Assembly (NCBI GenBank): GCA_022559845.1
Contig: CM040127.1
Span: 32,140,708-32,204,707, forward strand
Source: Amorphophallus konjac
Lineage: Eukaryota > Streptophyta > Magnoliopsida > Alismatales > Araceae
DNA: 64,000 nt
Reading direction: 5' to 3'
The notes under the pieces were generated by a model. That model did no database searches, was not told the DNA's origin, and was given only the letters and a program-made list of their open reading frames with translations. Shown piece by piece: positions 35,722 to 48,740 of the stretch (position 1 is the stretch's first letter; each line of letters opens with the position of its first letter). Made by a program: the position numbers and the translations under genes.

Positions 35722-38700
35722 TGTAATGACCCGACAATCCGATTACCGGGAAGGCCCGATAAGCCGAGACTCGCACCGCCGCCCACGAGCCGGGAGGGCT
35801 CGGAAGGGCTAAAAGGAGTGTGGAGGCACAATGAAATAGGAAATAAAGCAGGACAACTCAACAAATAACAGAAATAAATAAACAACTACAACAAAGTCCA
35901 GTCCAACAGAAAGTACAGTCTAAAGCAGTAAAACGTACCACATGCCAAGTGAACACTCGGCCCGGCAAGCTGGCAACTGAGAACCTCCGCTCCGCACCCT
36001 CGAACCTCGAGGAAGAACCGCCACACCTGAAAAGTAGGGAATGAGTCTCCAAAACAGAGACTCAGCAGGGATCCCGCGGAACCCCAACCGTAAACAACGG
36101 CGGTAGCGGAAAGGAAGCTACAACTACAGCAGGAACAGCAAACCGGTGGGCGGTCAAAACTCCGCACTACAGCTACTCCTACTGCCAGAAGGCAGACCTC
36201 GATCACGCAGTCGAAGCTACCAAACCACGCTAGTTCCACCTACCGAAGTAAGAACACACGGCAATTACACCGTAAAGGCCTGTCCCCCGGACAGTCAACC
36301 TGGACACGTTGTCCAAGGTGCAACCCCGACCATCCGATCGTGGGTACCGCACCACAAGACGGAACCTCGGTAAAGCCACTAGCGCTAGACTCACGACGCG
36401 AAGACCAACATACGCGCCACGGAAAACAGCCGAAGGACTCAACGGTCGACACGACCGAAAACCCGAAGGTCAAAGCCATGAAAATTGGTAGTCTGTCACT
36501 CCGTACTCGACAGGAGTACCACCCACTAGAAGCACAGCCGGTAGCGTCCCCTGACGTCTTACACCGCACCGCAGGTGAACCGCCTGACGTGGTAGGTCCT
36601 ACCCGAGGCGCGAACACCGTACAAGTAACCACAGACAAGTAACTAGCTGGGGTCACGCCCGTCGACGTGGGTCCAACCGCCCCCAACCACGTGTGCACAC
36701 ACAGACCTTGCGTCACTAGGTCTGGTCCTCTGACCGGTTTTCCCCCGTAGCCGGACTCTGGCTACCGACGAGGGGCCTACGGTAACCGGTCCACAAACCG
36801 TCTCGAAAGGTGGGTGCCCGTACACCACTCCCAGGTGAGACCAGCACCTCGTACTGGTGGGCTACGACTAGTGGAGGGTCACTGAAGGAGTAGACTCTCA
36901 ACTCAACGGAAAACAACGTCCGAATCCGACGATGTACGGGGACAACCCCGCGCACCGGCCCCGTCGCACGGTGACCACAGTCGGAGAAGAAACGGGACTC
37001 ACGGTCCACGGCCACACACGCACAGTGCGCGAGAGTCGAGAAAACTCGAGTGGCACTTAAGCCACTAGACTCTGGACAGTCCTCTAGACACACTACAGCC
37101 AACAGTCCTTGAGTCACAAGACTCGGGGTCAAGACCATTGCACGCAACAGCACAAGGCTGTCGATCTAGCCCAATCTCTAGGTCCAAAACCACGATAGCA
37201 CGAGTACCGAGACAGCTCACGAGTCGCCAAGGCCACTCCCTCGGGAAGGGAATGCAAAGGACCAAGGCCACCCACACGGGCCACACGGAAAATACAGAAG
37301 CACGATTCCCAGGGCAGCACACAAGCCACCACGACGATTTCCCATCTTGAAATAAGCGGGGAACCTCCAGCCCCAGGCCGGACAACTGGACTCGCAGTCC
37401 AAGGCCAAACACATGGCCCACACGGGAATCGCCTTCCAAAGGAACCCACGATATGCGGGGGAGACCCCACCGCACACACACCGACACACGGTGACTCGAT
37501 CAAGCGTAACACAAGAGCCCGGAACACGTGGGGTCACCCGGACCCACCACACCTACGGGCACGCTAATCGAGGTAACACGGTCCCTCCTGACACCCCAAA
37601 AAAAATACAGACAGAGAACCCATGGGGTGTCCAGGATACTCACAAGGCCGGAGGTCGACCACTGGGTCCCAACCGGGTCGACCGGAGACCAACACAATGC
37701 GAACGGACGCTAAGAGGTCACCCAGACCCTTAAGCGCACGAGCACGTAAAACGAGGTAAACGGAACCTCCAGACACCCCAAAACATGGTCACGGAACTCC
37801 ACTGGGTGTCCAAGGCACACACGGCCCAAGGGGAGCACGATCAGCCGCAGACCGCCCGCCCCGGGCAGCCCGGCTGGTCCCTCCAAGAACGCGCTACACG
37901 TGCATAGCGCGTTCAGCCAGAACGCGCTATACGTGCCTAGCGCGTTCAACACGAACGCGCTACGTAACCATAGCGCGACCAGGCCAGGTCGCGCTATGAT
38001 CCTATAGCGCGACAACCAGAACGCGCTGGGGCCGTAAGGCGCGACCCAAACTGCCTTACTGTTCATCTTCTCCGATGAACGCGCCCTATCGGGGCATCGC
38101 GACCTTCAAGAACGCGCTACCCAAGGCTAGCGCGTTATCAGTCCGTGCCCGAAAAATGGTGGAAACCGCGGGAAAAGCCATGCCACGCCCCGTTCACCCC
38201 CAGGTGAAGGGGAAACAAAAGGGGAAACCTTCCCTAAACCCCTAGGCATGCATCTAAACCCCTGGATCGCCCAAAAACACCATAAAACGGGAGATCCGGC
38301 TCACACCCCAAAAACATGCATTTTGCCCAAAACGCCCCGTTTAGCCCGCTCGGCTCACCACGGCCTACGAAACTCGCAGGAAAGGAAGTACACGGGCTGA
38401 GGGTCCATCACCCTACCTCCACCGAAGATTTCGCGCACCGTGGACGTCGATCCACAAAGAAAACGCCGTTGAAGCCTCGCCGTTCCACGAACTCACGGCC
38501 GAGCTTCCACGCGCCTCCACCGCCTCGATCCTCGCCTGTCCTCGCCCGCATCCTCGCCCGCGCCACCTCCACCTCGCCCCCGCCTCGCTCCGTCGGCCGC
38601 CGGAGAAGAGAGGGGAGAAAGAGGGCGTGAGAGAAGAGAGAGGGAGGGAAGAGAGAAATGAGAGGGGGAGAGAGAAAAGGGTTAGTATATATAGGAAAAC

Positions 38701-38908
38701 CCGAAAATTCGATAAACCCAGAAAATTACGAAAAATTACCTCCGCGATCCTCGGGAAGAGCACAACGCAGTGGTAACGTCCCGGAGTCGGAGAATGCCAC
38801 GGTTTGCCCTGCAAAGAGTTCCGAAGGCACATCAGGGAAAAACACGTGTAAAGCACAAAATACACTCCGAGACCCACTAAAATGATCCGAAAAATCCGGG
38901 GCATTACA
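35722..38908 (-). repeat. 3' LTR of element C (LTR2)
   Basis: 3,187 bp, TGTAATGACCC to GGGGCATTACA on the plus strand. In element sense the TATA box is at 38693-38686 (TATATATA), so U3 is only about 220 bp and R-U5 about 2.9 kb. A dense CT/GA tract (about 38600-38670) lies just downstream of the TATA box. It carries seven 26-nt dyads at 37888-38136. Confidence 0.93.
37888..38136. repeat. Array of seven 26-nt dyad units in LTR2
   Basis: Units start at 37888, 37921, 37954, 37988, 38020, 38078 and 38111 and each is exactly 26 nt. The consensus is AACGCGCTA-N8-TAGCGCGTT; in unit 4 both arms are altered together (GTCGCGCTA with TAGCGCGAC). Start spacing is 33, 33, 34, 32, 58 and 33. The array lies about 550-800 nt downstream of the TATA box in element sense. 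Confidence 0.9.
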
Positions 38909-41607
38909 GCCCTCCCCCCTTAAAGAAATTTCATCCTCGAAATTCACGACCAATCACGAAGTCCCAGGGGAAGAACACTGAATCAACTGACACGCTGTCA
39001 GAGCCCCAATACAGAAAACCTCGGTTCTCATGAAAATACCAGTCCTGAGGGACACAGCCAGACTTACAATCACAAGCAACACCTCGCTCCTCGCGCCGAG
39101 CACACTGGCCAACAGAGCAGGCATATACCAAAGGACACCATCCGGCATCACCTCAGACAACGCGAGAACCAACCTGGCACCGCTGCCACAATCTCGCTCA
39201 CCGAGGAATCACGACCCTCGACACGAGCAACAGCTATCGATTCATCCAATGGTCGGCAGACAAATCGCACATCAGCTTCGCAGCCAGCTGACAGGTCGCA
39301 CACCCTCCTCAAGGGAGCAACCAAAACAGAGCCTCCACCAGCTCAAGCAGTCCTCTCCATAGACCGCAACACACTATGCCAACTCTTGTCAGAAGACAAA
39401 CTTCGACAAAGTCCCGATCCTATCCGGAAAGGCACATCACAGAAACGACCACCAAAGGTCTCGCTGGCACACGGCTCTCGCCACGCTCGAGCCCCAACAA
39501 CCAGCATCTTCTGTCTCTGAAAAGACCATCCACTGGTCACCAACTGCTCGCCAACTAGACCCTCTCGGGGAGTACGACGAAACCAAATGACAGAACCTGG
39601 CGTCTTCAGTCATCACCTCACGGGACTCAGACTTATAGGGGACCACCCCATGCTAGTCACCAAACCAGGGATAACCATTGCGACACCAACGTCCTATCAA
39701 GGACCATCCTCCGACGCCAATCTCACAAAAAGGCCACCGCCCACAGGCGTCACTCATCCATCTGGTCTCATCAAATCCTTCGATCAATGCAAGTGGACAC
39801 CTGCCAATCCCGATTCCGCCCTTACCACAGAGCCACGGGACACCACCTGAACAGTGCTCACGGGTCCCTAAGAAAAAAACATCTCACCGTCACAATCTGA
39901 CAAGACCGTAGAACCAACAGACACAGCTGTGGTCGGTCACACGGTTAGGCTTACCAGCCACTCATAGCCGTCAACCAGGACCCATAGTCTGCCAGAGACC
40001 ACTTCCCCAAAAATGATCTCATCCGAGGACACGACTAGGAACACAAGTCGGGCGCCAAGCCACCGACTCTGACCAACACGTCCTCGACCTCCGTCAGGCG
40101 ACATCCTCAACAACCTCATCCAGGTCCAACACCGACGCCTGACACGGCTTCCAACACAGGAACAGGGTACTCATGCGACGCACTAGCCAGCACATTCCCC
40201 AACACTCCATCCTGCCAGTGCCAACAACCATAATACCTCGAACAACGGCACGGCAACAACACGTTTCACACCGAGGAACCCATCCTCCGATGCTCAACGC
40301 AAACTCAGGAATCCGCCCGTAGCAACCTACGCTACGATCCTGAACCAGTGGGTTACAAGCCCACCGCGCTTCCGCTGCGCACTCTGATCCGCGCGCACAG
40401 CCGAGAAAGCTAAACACCGCCCAACCGGCACTCGTCCTTCCGAAAAAGCGCCAGCACACCCTCACACAACAAGGGAATGGGCACGACTTCTCACAGGCAA
40501 CCACCTTGCCAAGACAAGGAGCACGTCTCGCACAGACTTTATGGCATACAAGGCCAACCAATCCGAACACGCAATGCAAGACGACGATCCTTAGCCGAAC
40601 GCAATCTCTCCAACCAAAGGAGAAACCAGCGCACTTCCGACCAACGGAAGGACTCCACGCTCGACCTGACCTCAAACCTCGCGCACGCTGGAAACAGCAT
40701 CATCCAGCACCAAGGAAAACCATCGCTTCCATCAGGTCAGCGCCTTCGACACACTCGACGAGTGTCACGTCGGACCACCATCACAGCATCTCTCGATGCA
40801 CCACCGCTGCAATTCCTCGAACTGCAACACGGCATGCCAAGAGCCGCAACACGAGCCATAACCGGCAACTGCCAACGCTCATCCTCGAGTCCCGAACTCA
40901 CCGCGGAGCCTTCACATCTCAAGCTAACTCCAAGGCGAACACAACCCATCCACTGACAGGAACGCAGGAGCAAGGACTTACTGGGACACCACAGCCAAAT
41001 CCTGCCTCGAAATCCATAAAACAATCGGGACCGACACGTCATTTCTGACACCACAGAGCACGATAAGGACATCAGGCTCGACGAAACAGCAGCTCACCGA
41101 GAAGATCCTCCGCTCACCCGAGCACACTTCTCGATCAGAACACCCACTCTGCCACCTTAAACCACAACCTGAACACCTCAGGGGCTGGACAAACCTCAAG
41201 CTGGAGTGGCCAAAACCGACAGCAGCTCACTCAGAGCACACTCATGGTCACTTAACCATGAAAAATCCTCTCCAGCCACCCGACCACGCTGCAGGTTCCT
41301 CGAACGCAGCACCGCGAGCTTGCACCTGCCAGCAACCTCTGCCCAACAGAGCACAACCAGGGCCACCAACGATGAGGGAGAAGGCTCTCGACCTCGATCC
41401 TTAGACCCCATGCTGGCACGAAAGCCGCGGACAACAACCACCTTCACAGCGCCGCACAGCGCACCCAAGCTCTCAAGCGAGAAACAAAGCGGAAAAACAA
41501 GCACAAAACCCTATGCCAGCTGCCGACTGTACTGGACCTTATGGACTCTGATCACTGCAATATTTCGAATTCCTATGTATGTCCACAACCACCGCTCTGA
41601 TACCAGC
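38909..41607 (-). other. Internal region of element C
   Basis: It begins at the polypurine side with GCCCTCCCCCCTTAAAG, the same as next to LTR4 of element D, and ends with the Met primer site. About 2.7 kb of C-rich, A-rich sequence has no recognisable protein domain on either strand. The longest frames (159-193 aa, around 40.1-41.0 kb) lack known motifs. This lack of coding capacity, with an intact tract and primer site, is what defines a LARD. Confidence 0.8.
41594..41605 (-). other. primer binding site of element C
   Basis: The minus strand reads TGGTATCAGAGC, the complement of initiator tRNA-Met, two bases internal to LTR3. Confidence 0.92.
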
Positions 41608-43752
41608 TGTAACGACCCGAGAATCCGATTACCGGAAAGGCCCGATAAGCCGAGACTCGCACCGCCGCCCACGAGCCGGGAGGGCTCGGAAGGGCTAAAA
41701 GGAGTGTGGAGGCACAAAGAAATAGGAAATAAAACAGGACAACTCAACAAATAACAGAAATAAATAAACAACTACAACAGAGTCCAGTCCAACAGAAAGT
41801 AAATTCTAAAGCAGTAAAACATACCACATGCCAAGTGAACACTCGGCCCGGCAAGCTGGCAACTGAGAACCTCCGCTCCGCACCCTCGAACCTCGAGGAA
41901 GAACCGCCACACCTGAAAAGTAGGGAATGAGTCTCCAAAACAGAGACTCAGCAGGGATCCCGCGGAACCCCAACCGGAAACAACGGCGGTAGCGGAAAGG
42001 AAGCTACAACTACAGCAGGAACAGCAAACCGGTGGCCGGTCAAAACTCGGCACTACAGCTACTCCTACTGCCAGAAGGTAGACCTCGATCACGCAGTCGA
42101 AGCTACCAAACCACGCTAGTACCACCTACCGAAGTAAGAACACACGGCAATCACACCGTAAAGGCCTGTCCCCCGGACAGTCAACCTGGACACGCTGTCC
42201 AAGGTGCAACCCCGACCATCTGATCGCAGGTACCGCACCACAAGACGGAACCTCGGTAAAGCCACTAGCGCTAGACTCACGACGCGAAGACCAACATACA
42301 CGCCACGGCAAAACAGCCGAAGGACTCAACAGTCGACACGACCAAAAACCCGAAGGTCAAAGCCACGAAAATAGGTAGTCTGTCACTCCGTACTCGACAG
42401 GAGTACCACCCACTAGAAGCACAGCCGGTAGCGTCCCCTGACGTCTTACACCGCACCGCAGGTGAACCGCCTGACGTGGTAGGTCCTACCCGAGGCGCGA
42501 ACACCGTACAAGTAACCACAGACAAGTAACTAGCTGGGGTCACGCCCGTCGACGTGGGTCCAACCGCCCCCAACCACGTGTGCACACACAGACCTTGCGT
42601 CACTAGGTCTGGTCCTCTGACCGATTTTCCCCCGTAGCCGGACTCTGGCTACCGACGAGGGGCCTACGGTAACCGGTCCACAAACCGTCTCGAAAGGTGG
42701 GTGCCCGTACACCACTCCCAGGTGAGACCAGCACCTCGTACTGGTGGGCTACGACTAGTGGAGGGTCACTGAAGGAGTAGACTCTCAACTCAACGGAAAA
42801 CAACGTCCGAATCCGACGATGTACGGGGACAACCCCGCGCACCGGCCCCGTCGCACGGTGACCACAGTCGGATAAGAAACGGGACTCACGGTCCACGGCC
42901 ACGCACGCACAGTGCGCGAGAGTCGAGAAAACTCGAGTGGCACTTAAGCCACTAGACTCTGGACAGTCCTCTAGACACACTACAGCCAACAGTCCTTGAG
43001 TCACAAGACTCGGGGTCAAGACCGTTGCACGCAACAGCACAAGGCCGTCGATCTAGCCCAATCTCTAGGTCCAAAACCACGATAGCACGAGTACCGAGAC
43101 AGCTCACGAGTCGCCAAGGCCACTCCCTCGGGAAGGGAATGCAAAGGACCAAGGCCACCCACACGGGCCACACGGAAAACACAGAAGCACGATTCCCAGG
43201 GCAGCACACAAGCCACCACGACGATTTCCCATCTTGAAATAAGCGGGGAACCTCCAGCCCCAGGCCGGACAACTGGACTCGCAGTCCAAGGCCAAACACA
43301 TGGCCCACACGGGAATCGCCTTCCAAAGGAACCCACGATATGCGGGGGAGACCCCACCGCACACACACCGACACACGGTGACTCGATCAAGCGTAACACA
43401 AGAGCCCGGAACACGTGGGGTCACCCGGACCCACCACACCTACGGGCACGCTAATCGAGGTAACACGGTCCCTCCTGACACCCCAAAAAAAAACACAGAC
43501 ACAGAACCCATGGGGTGTCCAGGATACTCACAAGGCCGGAGGTCGACCACTGGGTCCCAACCGGGTCGACCGGAGACCAACACAATGCGAACGGACGCTA
43601 AGAGGTCACCCGGACCCTTAAGCGCACGGGCACGTAAAACGAGGTAAACGGAACCTCCAGACACCCCAAAACACGGTCACGGAACTCCACTGGGTGTCCA
43701 AGGCACACACGGCCCAAGGGGAGCACGATCAGCCGTAGACCGCCCGCCCCGG

Positions 43753-43985
43753 GCAGCCCGGCTGGTCCCTCCAAGAACGCGCTACACGTGCATAGCGCGT
43801 TCAGCCAGAACGCGCTATACGTGCCTAGCGCGTTCAACACGAACGCGCTACGTAACCATAGCGTGACCAGGCCAGGTCGCGCTATGATCCTATAGCGCGA
43901 CAACCAGAACGCGCTGGGGCCGTAAGGCGTGACCCAAACCGCCTTACTGTTCATCTTCTCCGATGAACGCGCCCTGTCGGGACAG
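43753..43985. repeat. 233-bp direct duplication, left copy
   Basis: Identical by eye to 46189-46421. It contains dyad units 1-5 and most of unit 6 of the LTR3 array. It flanks the R insertion in place of a normal 5-bp target duplication. Confidence 0.92.
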
Positions 43986-46188
43986 CTATAACCGCAAAAA
44001 TTTGATGCGTTCGACAGTCGTCGTTTAAAAATGCCGTGCCACACAAATTTCAAAATTTATAACCGCACTCACTCACTCGAATGATTTTGAAAATACGAGT
44101 ATAGTGGTGAATACGGGTCGATCCCACGGGGAAAGAATAGTTGATTTTAGCTCAAGTTGGAAATACCCTTATGTTTGGAAAAGCAAATTTTGTGTTTTGA
44201 GTGCGATTATCACTAAGTGGAATTGCAATTATAACTTTAAATGACAAGAGATAAGTAAAGGAAATTTAGCCAATTGATTGAAGAATGCCGTCGTTTCCAC
44301 GCCGAGCCTTTGATGAAGATCGCTCCGCCTAGGAAGCCGACGCCGTGAGAGGATTCGAAGATAACTTACCGCTTTGGGTATGTGTGATTGAAGAACTTAT
44401 GAAGAAATGTAAATAGAAACAAACATAACTTGAAAATACATCAGAATTTTGTTGAAAACATGGGGTTGGAAGAAAAAGAAGAACACACAATCTAGATGGA
44501 ATTTGAAGAAATAGAAAACATGAAAGTTGTAGAGAATTGAAACATGAAGAACTTTTATGAAGAACACAAGAACAGAAAATGAGAGGAAGATAATGAAAAA
44601 CTAGAAAAATCAAACTCTAATGCTGCTGGTGAACAGTAACTGACAGAAAAACAGAACCGTAAAGAATTAATTCTAGAGCTAAAACTAAGAAGAATTTGAC
44701 AAAGTGCAAGAAGAACAAAAGTTAGATCTACCAGAGAGTAACAACTTTTATGAAAAACTCAGAGTTATTTGAGGACTAGAAAGACTTCAAAATGAAGCAA
44801 TGGCAGAAGGTATCATCACGGATGAACAGTAATTATGTAAAACATCACTTAAGAAAATGGGTATTAACTCTATGAATGAAGAAGAATTTGAAGAAATGCT
44901 AAACAGAGAAGTTGAAGAACACTTGAAAACGAATAACTTTTGTGAAGATAAGAATTTGAAATGGAAATCACAACAACAAGTAATTGGACCAAGAATAGAC
45001 TGAATGCTCAAACCAAACTTTCATTAAAACAAATTCAACTTACAACTTTTGCGTCAAATGAACTTACAAATAACACCTTATGAAACCAAACTAAGGCCAA
45101 CATGAAATAACTTCAAGAACATAAAGAACTCTCATAGCTTCCTACTCCTAACATCTCTCCTTTACAATCTCTAACAACTTAACAACTTCACCCCCCCACA
45201 CTTACAAATGAAGGCCCTTTATATAGGGCAACACATAACACCCCTTTACATGTGAACACTTGGCCAATGTGAATAACCCAAATGGCTGCTATTTTGACCC
45301 AAAATATGGGCTGACATGTGCTGCACACGTTTTGTAATTTTCTGGAATTTTTTTTGCAATTTTCTGGGCTTTTTATTGGCCTTTTTCTCTCCCATTCTCT
45401 CTCTTTCTCTCTCCTGGCTCCGGATGCGCCCGCCGTGCGCCGCGTCTCTCTCACGCGCTTTTGCGCGCCCGCGTGGACCGTCCATTGCGCCGCAGTCCTC
45501 CGCCTCTCGCCGCGTGGAAAACGCGGGCGCGTGCGCCCGCCGACCTCGTCGCCCGTCCGCCCGCCCGCGCGCCGGCTGCCGGCCACGAGCCCCCCTCCTC
45601 CTTCGCCCGCCGACCTCGTCGCCCGTACCAATGGCGCGGGCGGGGCGAAGGCGGGAAAGGGGGAGGGGCGGTTTAAACGTTTTTTTTATTTATTATATAT
45701 AATATATATATATATATCTATATATATATCTAGTATATAGTTATAAAATTCTAAAAAATATCAAATAATTTTATTTTTTTTTCTAATTTTTTTTTCTTTA
45801 TCATTTTGAACAAGTTTCTGGGCTTGTGGCCCAGTTGAACATATATATTATTATTCTTTTTTTCTTTTTCTTGGAGCTTTCCTCGAACTGCGTGCCTACA
45901 TAAATACATAAAAATTATCATAAAAATTTATTTTTTGAACAAGTTTCTGGGTTTTTGGCCCAGTTGAACATATATATTATTATTCTTTTTTTCTTTTTCT
46001 TGGAGCTTTCCTCGAACTGCGTGCCTACATAAATACATAAAAATTATCATAAAAATTTATTTAATTTCATAAAATTAAACATTTGATACAAAATCAACAA
46101 TAAGTGTGAGAAGTGTATATTTAATATCAATTAAGCTCATAAAAATGCATATACACATGAATTAAATGATAAAAATACACACTAATCA
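43986..46188 (-). mobile_element. R-family LTR inserted in LTR3
   Basis: About 2.2 kb ending ACACTAATCA on the plus strand. It shares with 58973-60829 the parts CGACAGTCG, TGCCACACAAATTTC, GGGTCGATCCCACGGGG, a GC-rich block (45430-45670), a TATATA-rich block and the terminal part. In minus sense a TATA box CTATATAAA lies at 45226-45218, so transcription runs leftward. No coding region is recognised. It is probably a solo LTR of an unclassified gypsy-type family, with an abnormal 233-bp duplication at its borders. Confidence 0.7.
45808..46065. repeat. Tandem duplication of 129 bp inside the R copy
   Basis: Two nearly identical copies starting GAACAAGTTTCTGGG at 45808 and 45937 (period 129). 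The other R copies have only one copy of this segment. Confidence 0.88.
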
Positions 46189-46421
46189 GCAGCCCGGCTG
46201 GTCCCTCCAAGAACGCGCTACACGTGCATAGCGCGTTCAGCCAGAACGCGCTATACGTGCCTAGCGCGTTCAACACGAACGCGCTACGTAACCATAGCGT
46301 GACCAGGCCAGGTCGCGCTATGATCCTATAGCGCGACAACCAGAACGCGCTGGGGCCGTAAGGCGTGACCCAAACCGCCTTACTGTTCATCTTCTCCGAT
46401 GAACGCGCCCTGTCGGGACAG
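46189..46421. repeat. 233-bp direct duplication, right copy
   Basis: Identical by eye to 43753-43985, including the GTGACC variant that LTR2 lacks, so the duplication happened in this LTR. The array continues intact from here through units 6 and 7. Confidence 0.92.
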
Positions 46422-47248
46422 CGCGGCCTTCAAGAACGCGCTACCCAAGGCTAGCGCGTTCTCAGTCCGTGCCCGAAAAATGGTAGAAACCGCGGGAAAA
46501 GCCATGCCACGCCCCGTTCACCCCCAGGTGAAGGGGAAACAAAAGGGGAAACGTTCCCCAAGCCCCTAGGCATGCATCTAAACCCCTGGATCGCCCAAAA
46601 ACACCATAAAACGGGAGATCCGGCTCACACCCCAAAAATATGCATTTTGCCCAAAACGCCCCGTTTAGCCCGCTCGGCTCACCACGGCCTACGAAACTCG
46701 CGGGAAAGGAAGTACATGGGCTGAGGGTCCATCACCCTGCCTCCACCGAAGATTTCGCGCACCGTGGACGCCGATCCACAAAGAAAACGCCGTTGAAGCC
46801 TCGCCGTTCCACGAACTCACGGCCGAGCTTCCACGCGCCTCCACCGCCTCGATCCTCGCCTGTCCTCGCCCGTATCCTCGCCCGCGCCACCTCCACCTCG
46901 CCCCCGCCTCGCTCCGTCGGCCGCCGGAGAAGAGAGGGGAGAAAGAGGGCGTGAGAGAAGAGAGAGGGAGGGAAGAGAGAAATGAGAGGGGGAGAGAGAA
47001 AAGGGTTAGTATATATAGGAAAACCCGAAAATTTGATAAACCCAGAAAATTACGAAAAATTACCTCCGCGATCCTCGGGAAGAGCACAACGCAGTGGTAA
47101 CGTCCCGGAGTCGGAGAACACCACGGTTTGCCCTGCAAAGAGTTCCGAAGGCACATCAGGGAAAAACACGTGTAAAGCACAAAATACACTCCGAGACCCA
47201 CTAAAATGATCCGAAAAAAATCCAAAAAATCCGGGGCATTACACTTCC

Positions 47249-48612
47249 CTTCGGGTACATCAACTAAGTTCCAAACTTTATTGATGTACATGGACTGGAT
47301 TTCTGAATCCATTGCCTCTTGCCATTTCTCAGAGTCTACACTATGGATCGCCTGCTAGTACGACTGAGGATCATCATCCTCATCGATACATACCTTAGAA
47401 GACCCCTCTGAGACATGTCTAACATATCTCTCAGGTTCTCTCGGTAGTCTACCAGATCTCCGTAGTGTCAGTGTTTCACCTTGAATATGATCAACCGATA
47501 CCGTCTCATCTAACGAGTTTGTGTCTATGGGTTGTGGTTCTTGGACCTCGTCCAATTCTATCTGGCTCCTACTATTTTTCTGGAGTAGATATTCTCTTTC
47601 CAGAAATACAGCTCTCTTGGCCACTAAAATCCTTTGCTCAGAAGGGTGATAGAAATAATATCCAAACGTCTCCTTTGGATATCCCACAAATCTACACTTA
47701 TCGGTTCTTGACTCAAACTTATCACTCTCGTTCTTCTTTACTTGAGCAGGACACCCCCAAATTTTAATGTGATTAAAATTTAGTTTCCTGCCCTTCCATA
47801 TCTCATATGGTATAGAAGGAACTGATTTACTTGAGATCCTATTCAATAAATAAGCCGCAGTCTCTAACGCATAGCCCCAGAGAGACAAGGGTAGTCCTGA
47901 CATAGACATCATGGATCAGACCATGTCTAACAAGGTCATGTTTCTCCTCTCGGATACACCATTATGCTGTGGTGTATACGGTGGAGTCCACTGAGAAACT
48001 ATTCCATGGTCTTTAAGATAAGAAGTGAATTCATGGCTTAAGTATTCACCTCCTCGATCCGATCGAAGAGCCTTAATACTTTTGCCTGTCTGTTTCTCTA
48101 CTTCATTCTTGTATTCCTTAAACTTCTCAAAGGCTTGTGACTTATGTCTCATTAAATACACATAGCGATATCTAGAGAAGTCATCAATAAAAGAAATGAA
48201 ATAGAGATAACCTCCTTTTGCTTCTATGGGCATGGGTCCACACACATCCGAGTGTATGAGCTCGAGAAGGTCAACAGCCCTCTCACCATGTCCACCAAAA
48301 GGAGCCTTAGTCATTTTCCCCATGAGACACGACTCACAGGTATCAAATGACTTGTATTCGAACGAATTCAAATACCCATTTGAGTGTAAGTGAGAGACTA
48401 TTTTCTCACCTACATGACCAAGTCTGCAATGCCATAGATATGCAGAATTCACTTCATCAGCATTGAAAATTTGCATAACATTAGAACGTGTATCTAATAC
48501 ATAAAGATCATTGACTAATGAACCATCGGCAATAATCAAACCATTATTCATTATAGAGCACCCAGTGCTATTAAAAGTCAATGTATATCCAATGTTATAT
48601 AAGCTAGAGATT
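47249..48612 (-). pseudogene. copia integrase and start of RT, element E
   Basis: Read leftward: the GAG-pre-integrase zinc motif (YLWHCRLGHVGEK ... SCLMGKMTKAPF), the integrase core (HSDVCGPMPIEAKGG, then SDRGGEYLSHEF, then PQHNGVSERRN), the linker region (WGCPAQVKK, DKCRFVGYPKETFGYYF), then the first RT residues (VWNLVDVPEGK) up to the element C insertion. In-frame stops are TGA at 47918-47916 and TAG at 47357-47355. It is joined in order to the RT at 35716 once element C is removed. Confidence 0.92.
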
Positions 48613-48740
48613 AACTCTGCCATGGCTGGTCCCAAGCCCGGATGAGAAAAGAGGAGGGTTTGCGTTAGGTCGACAGCCAGCAGTAAAATTTTGTCACATC
48701 TCCAACATAAATTCTGATCCAAATACATTATGTGCTAATG

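Larger units (their letters stand above)
35722..47243 (-). mobile_element. Non-coding long-LTR element C (LARD type), related to D
   Basis: Two ~3.2-kb LTRs (35722-38908 and 41608-47243, the second enlarged by an insertion) flank a 2.7-kb internal region with a Met primer site and polypurine tract but no recognisable gag or pol. The perfect target duplication CTTCC (35717-35721 and 47244-47248) shows a normal integration event. Its LTRs and tract match those of coding element D at the right end of the window. It therefore fits a large retrotransposon derivative (LARD) mobilised by a Tekay/Del-type chromovirus. It was inserted into the RT region of copia element E. Confidence 0.9.
41608..47243 (-). 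repeat. 5' LTR of element C (LTR3), interrupted by an R insertion
   Basis: It matches LTR2 throughout. The LTR runs from 41608 to 43985, is interrupted by R sequence (43986-46188), and resumes at 46189 with a repeat of 43753-43985 before continuing to 47243. Without the insertion and the duplicated 233 bp it is about 3.2 kb. Near the end it has a 13-base repeat (AAAAATCC-type) absent from LTR2. Confidence 0.9.

Noticed and set aside
40094..41754. Frames of 159-193 aa in the internal region of element C
   Set aside because: No gag or pol motif and no agreement between strands; the region is non-coding in a LARD-type element.
36240..43664. Repeated 100-158 aa frames in LTR2 and LTR3
   Set aside because: They recur only because the LTR is duplicated, and no domain is recognisable.
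45188..45740. 140-147 aa frames in the R copy
   Set aside because: They span the GC block and the U3 side of an LTR and are not shared with the other R copies.
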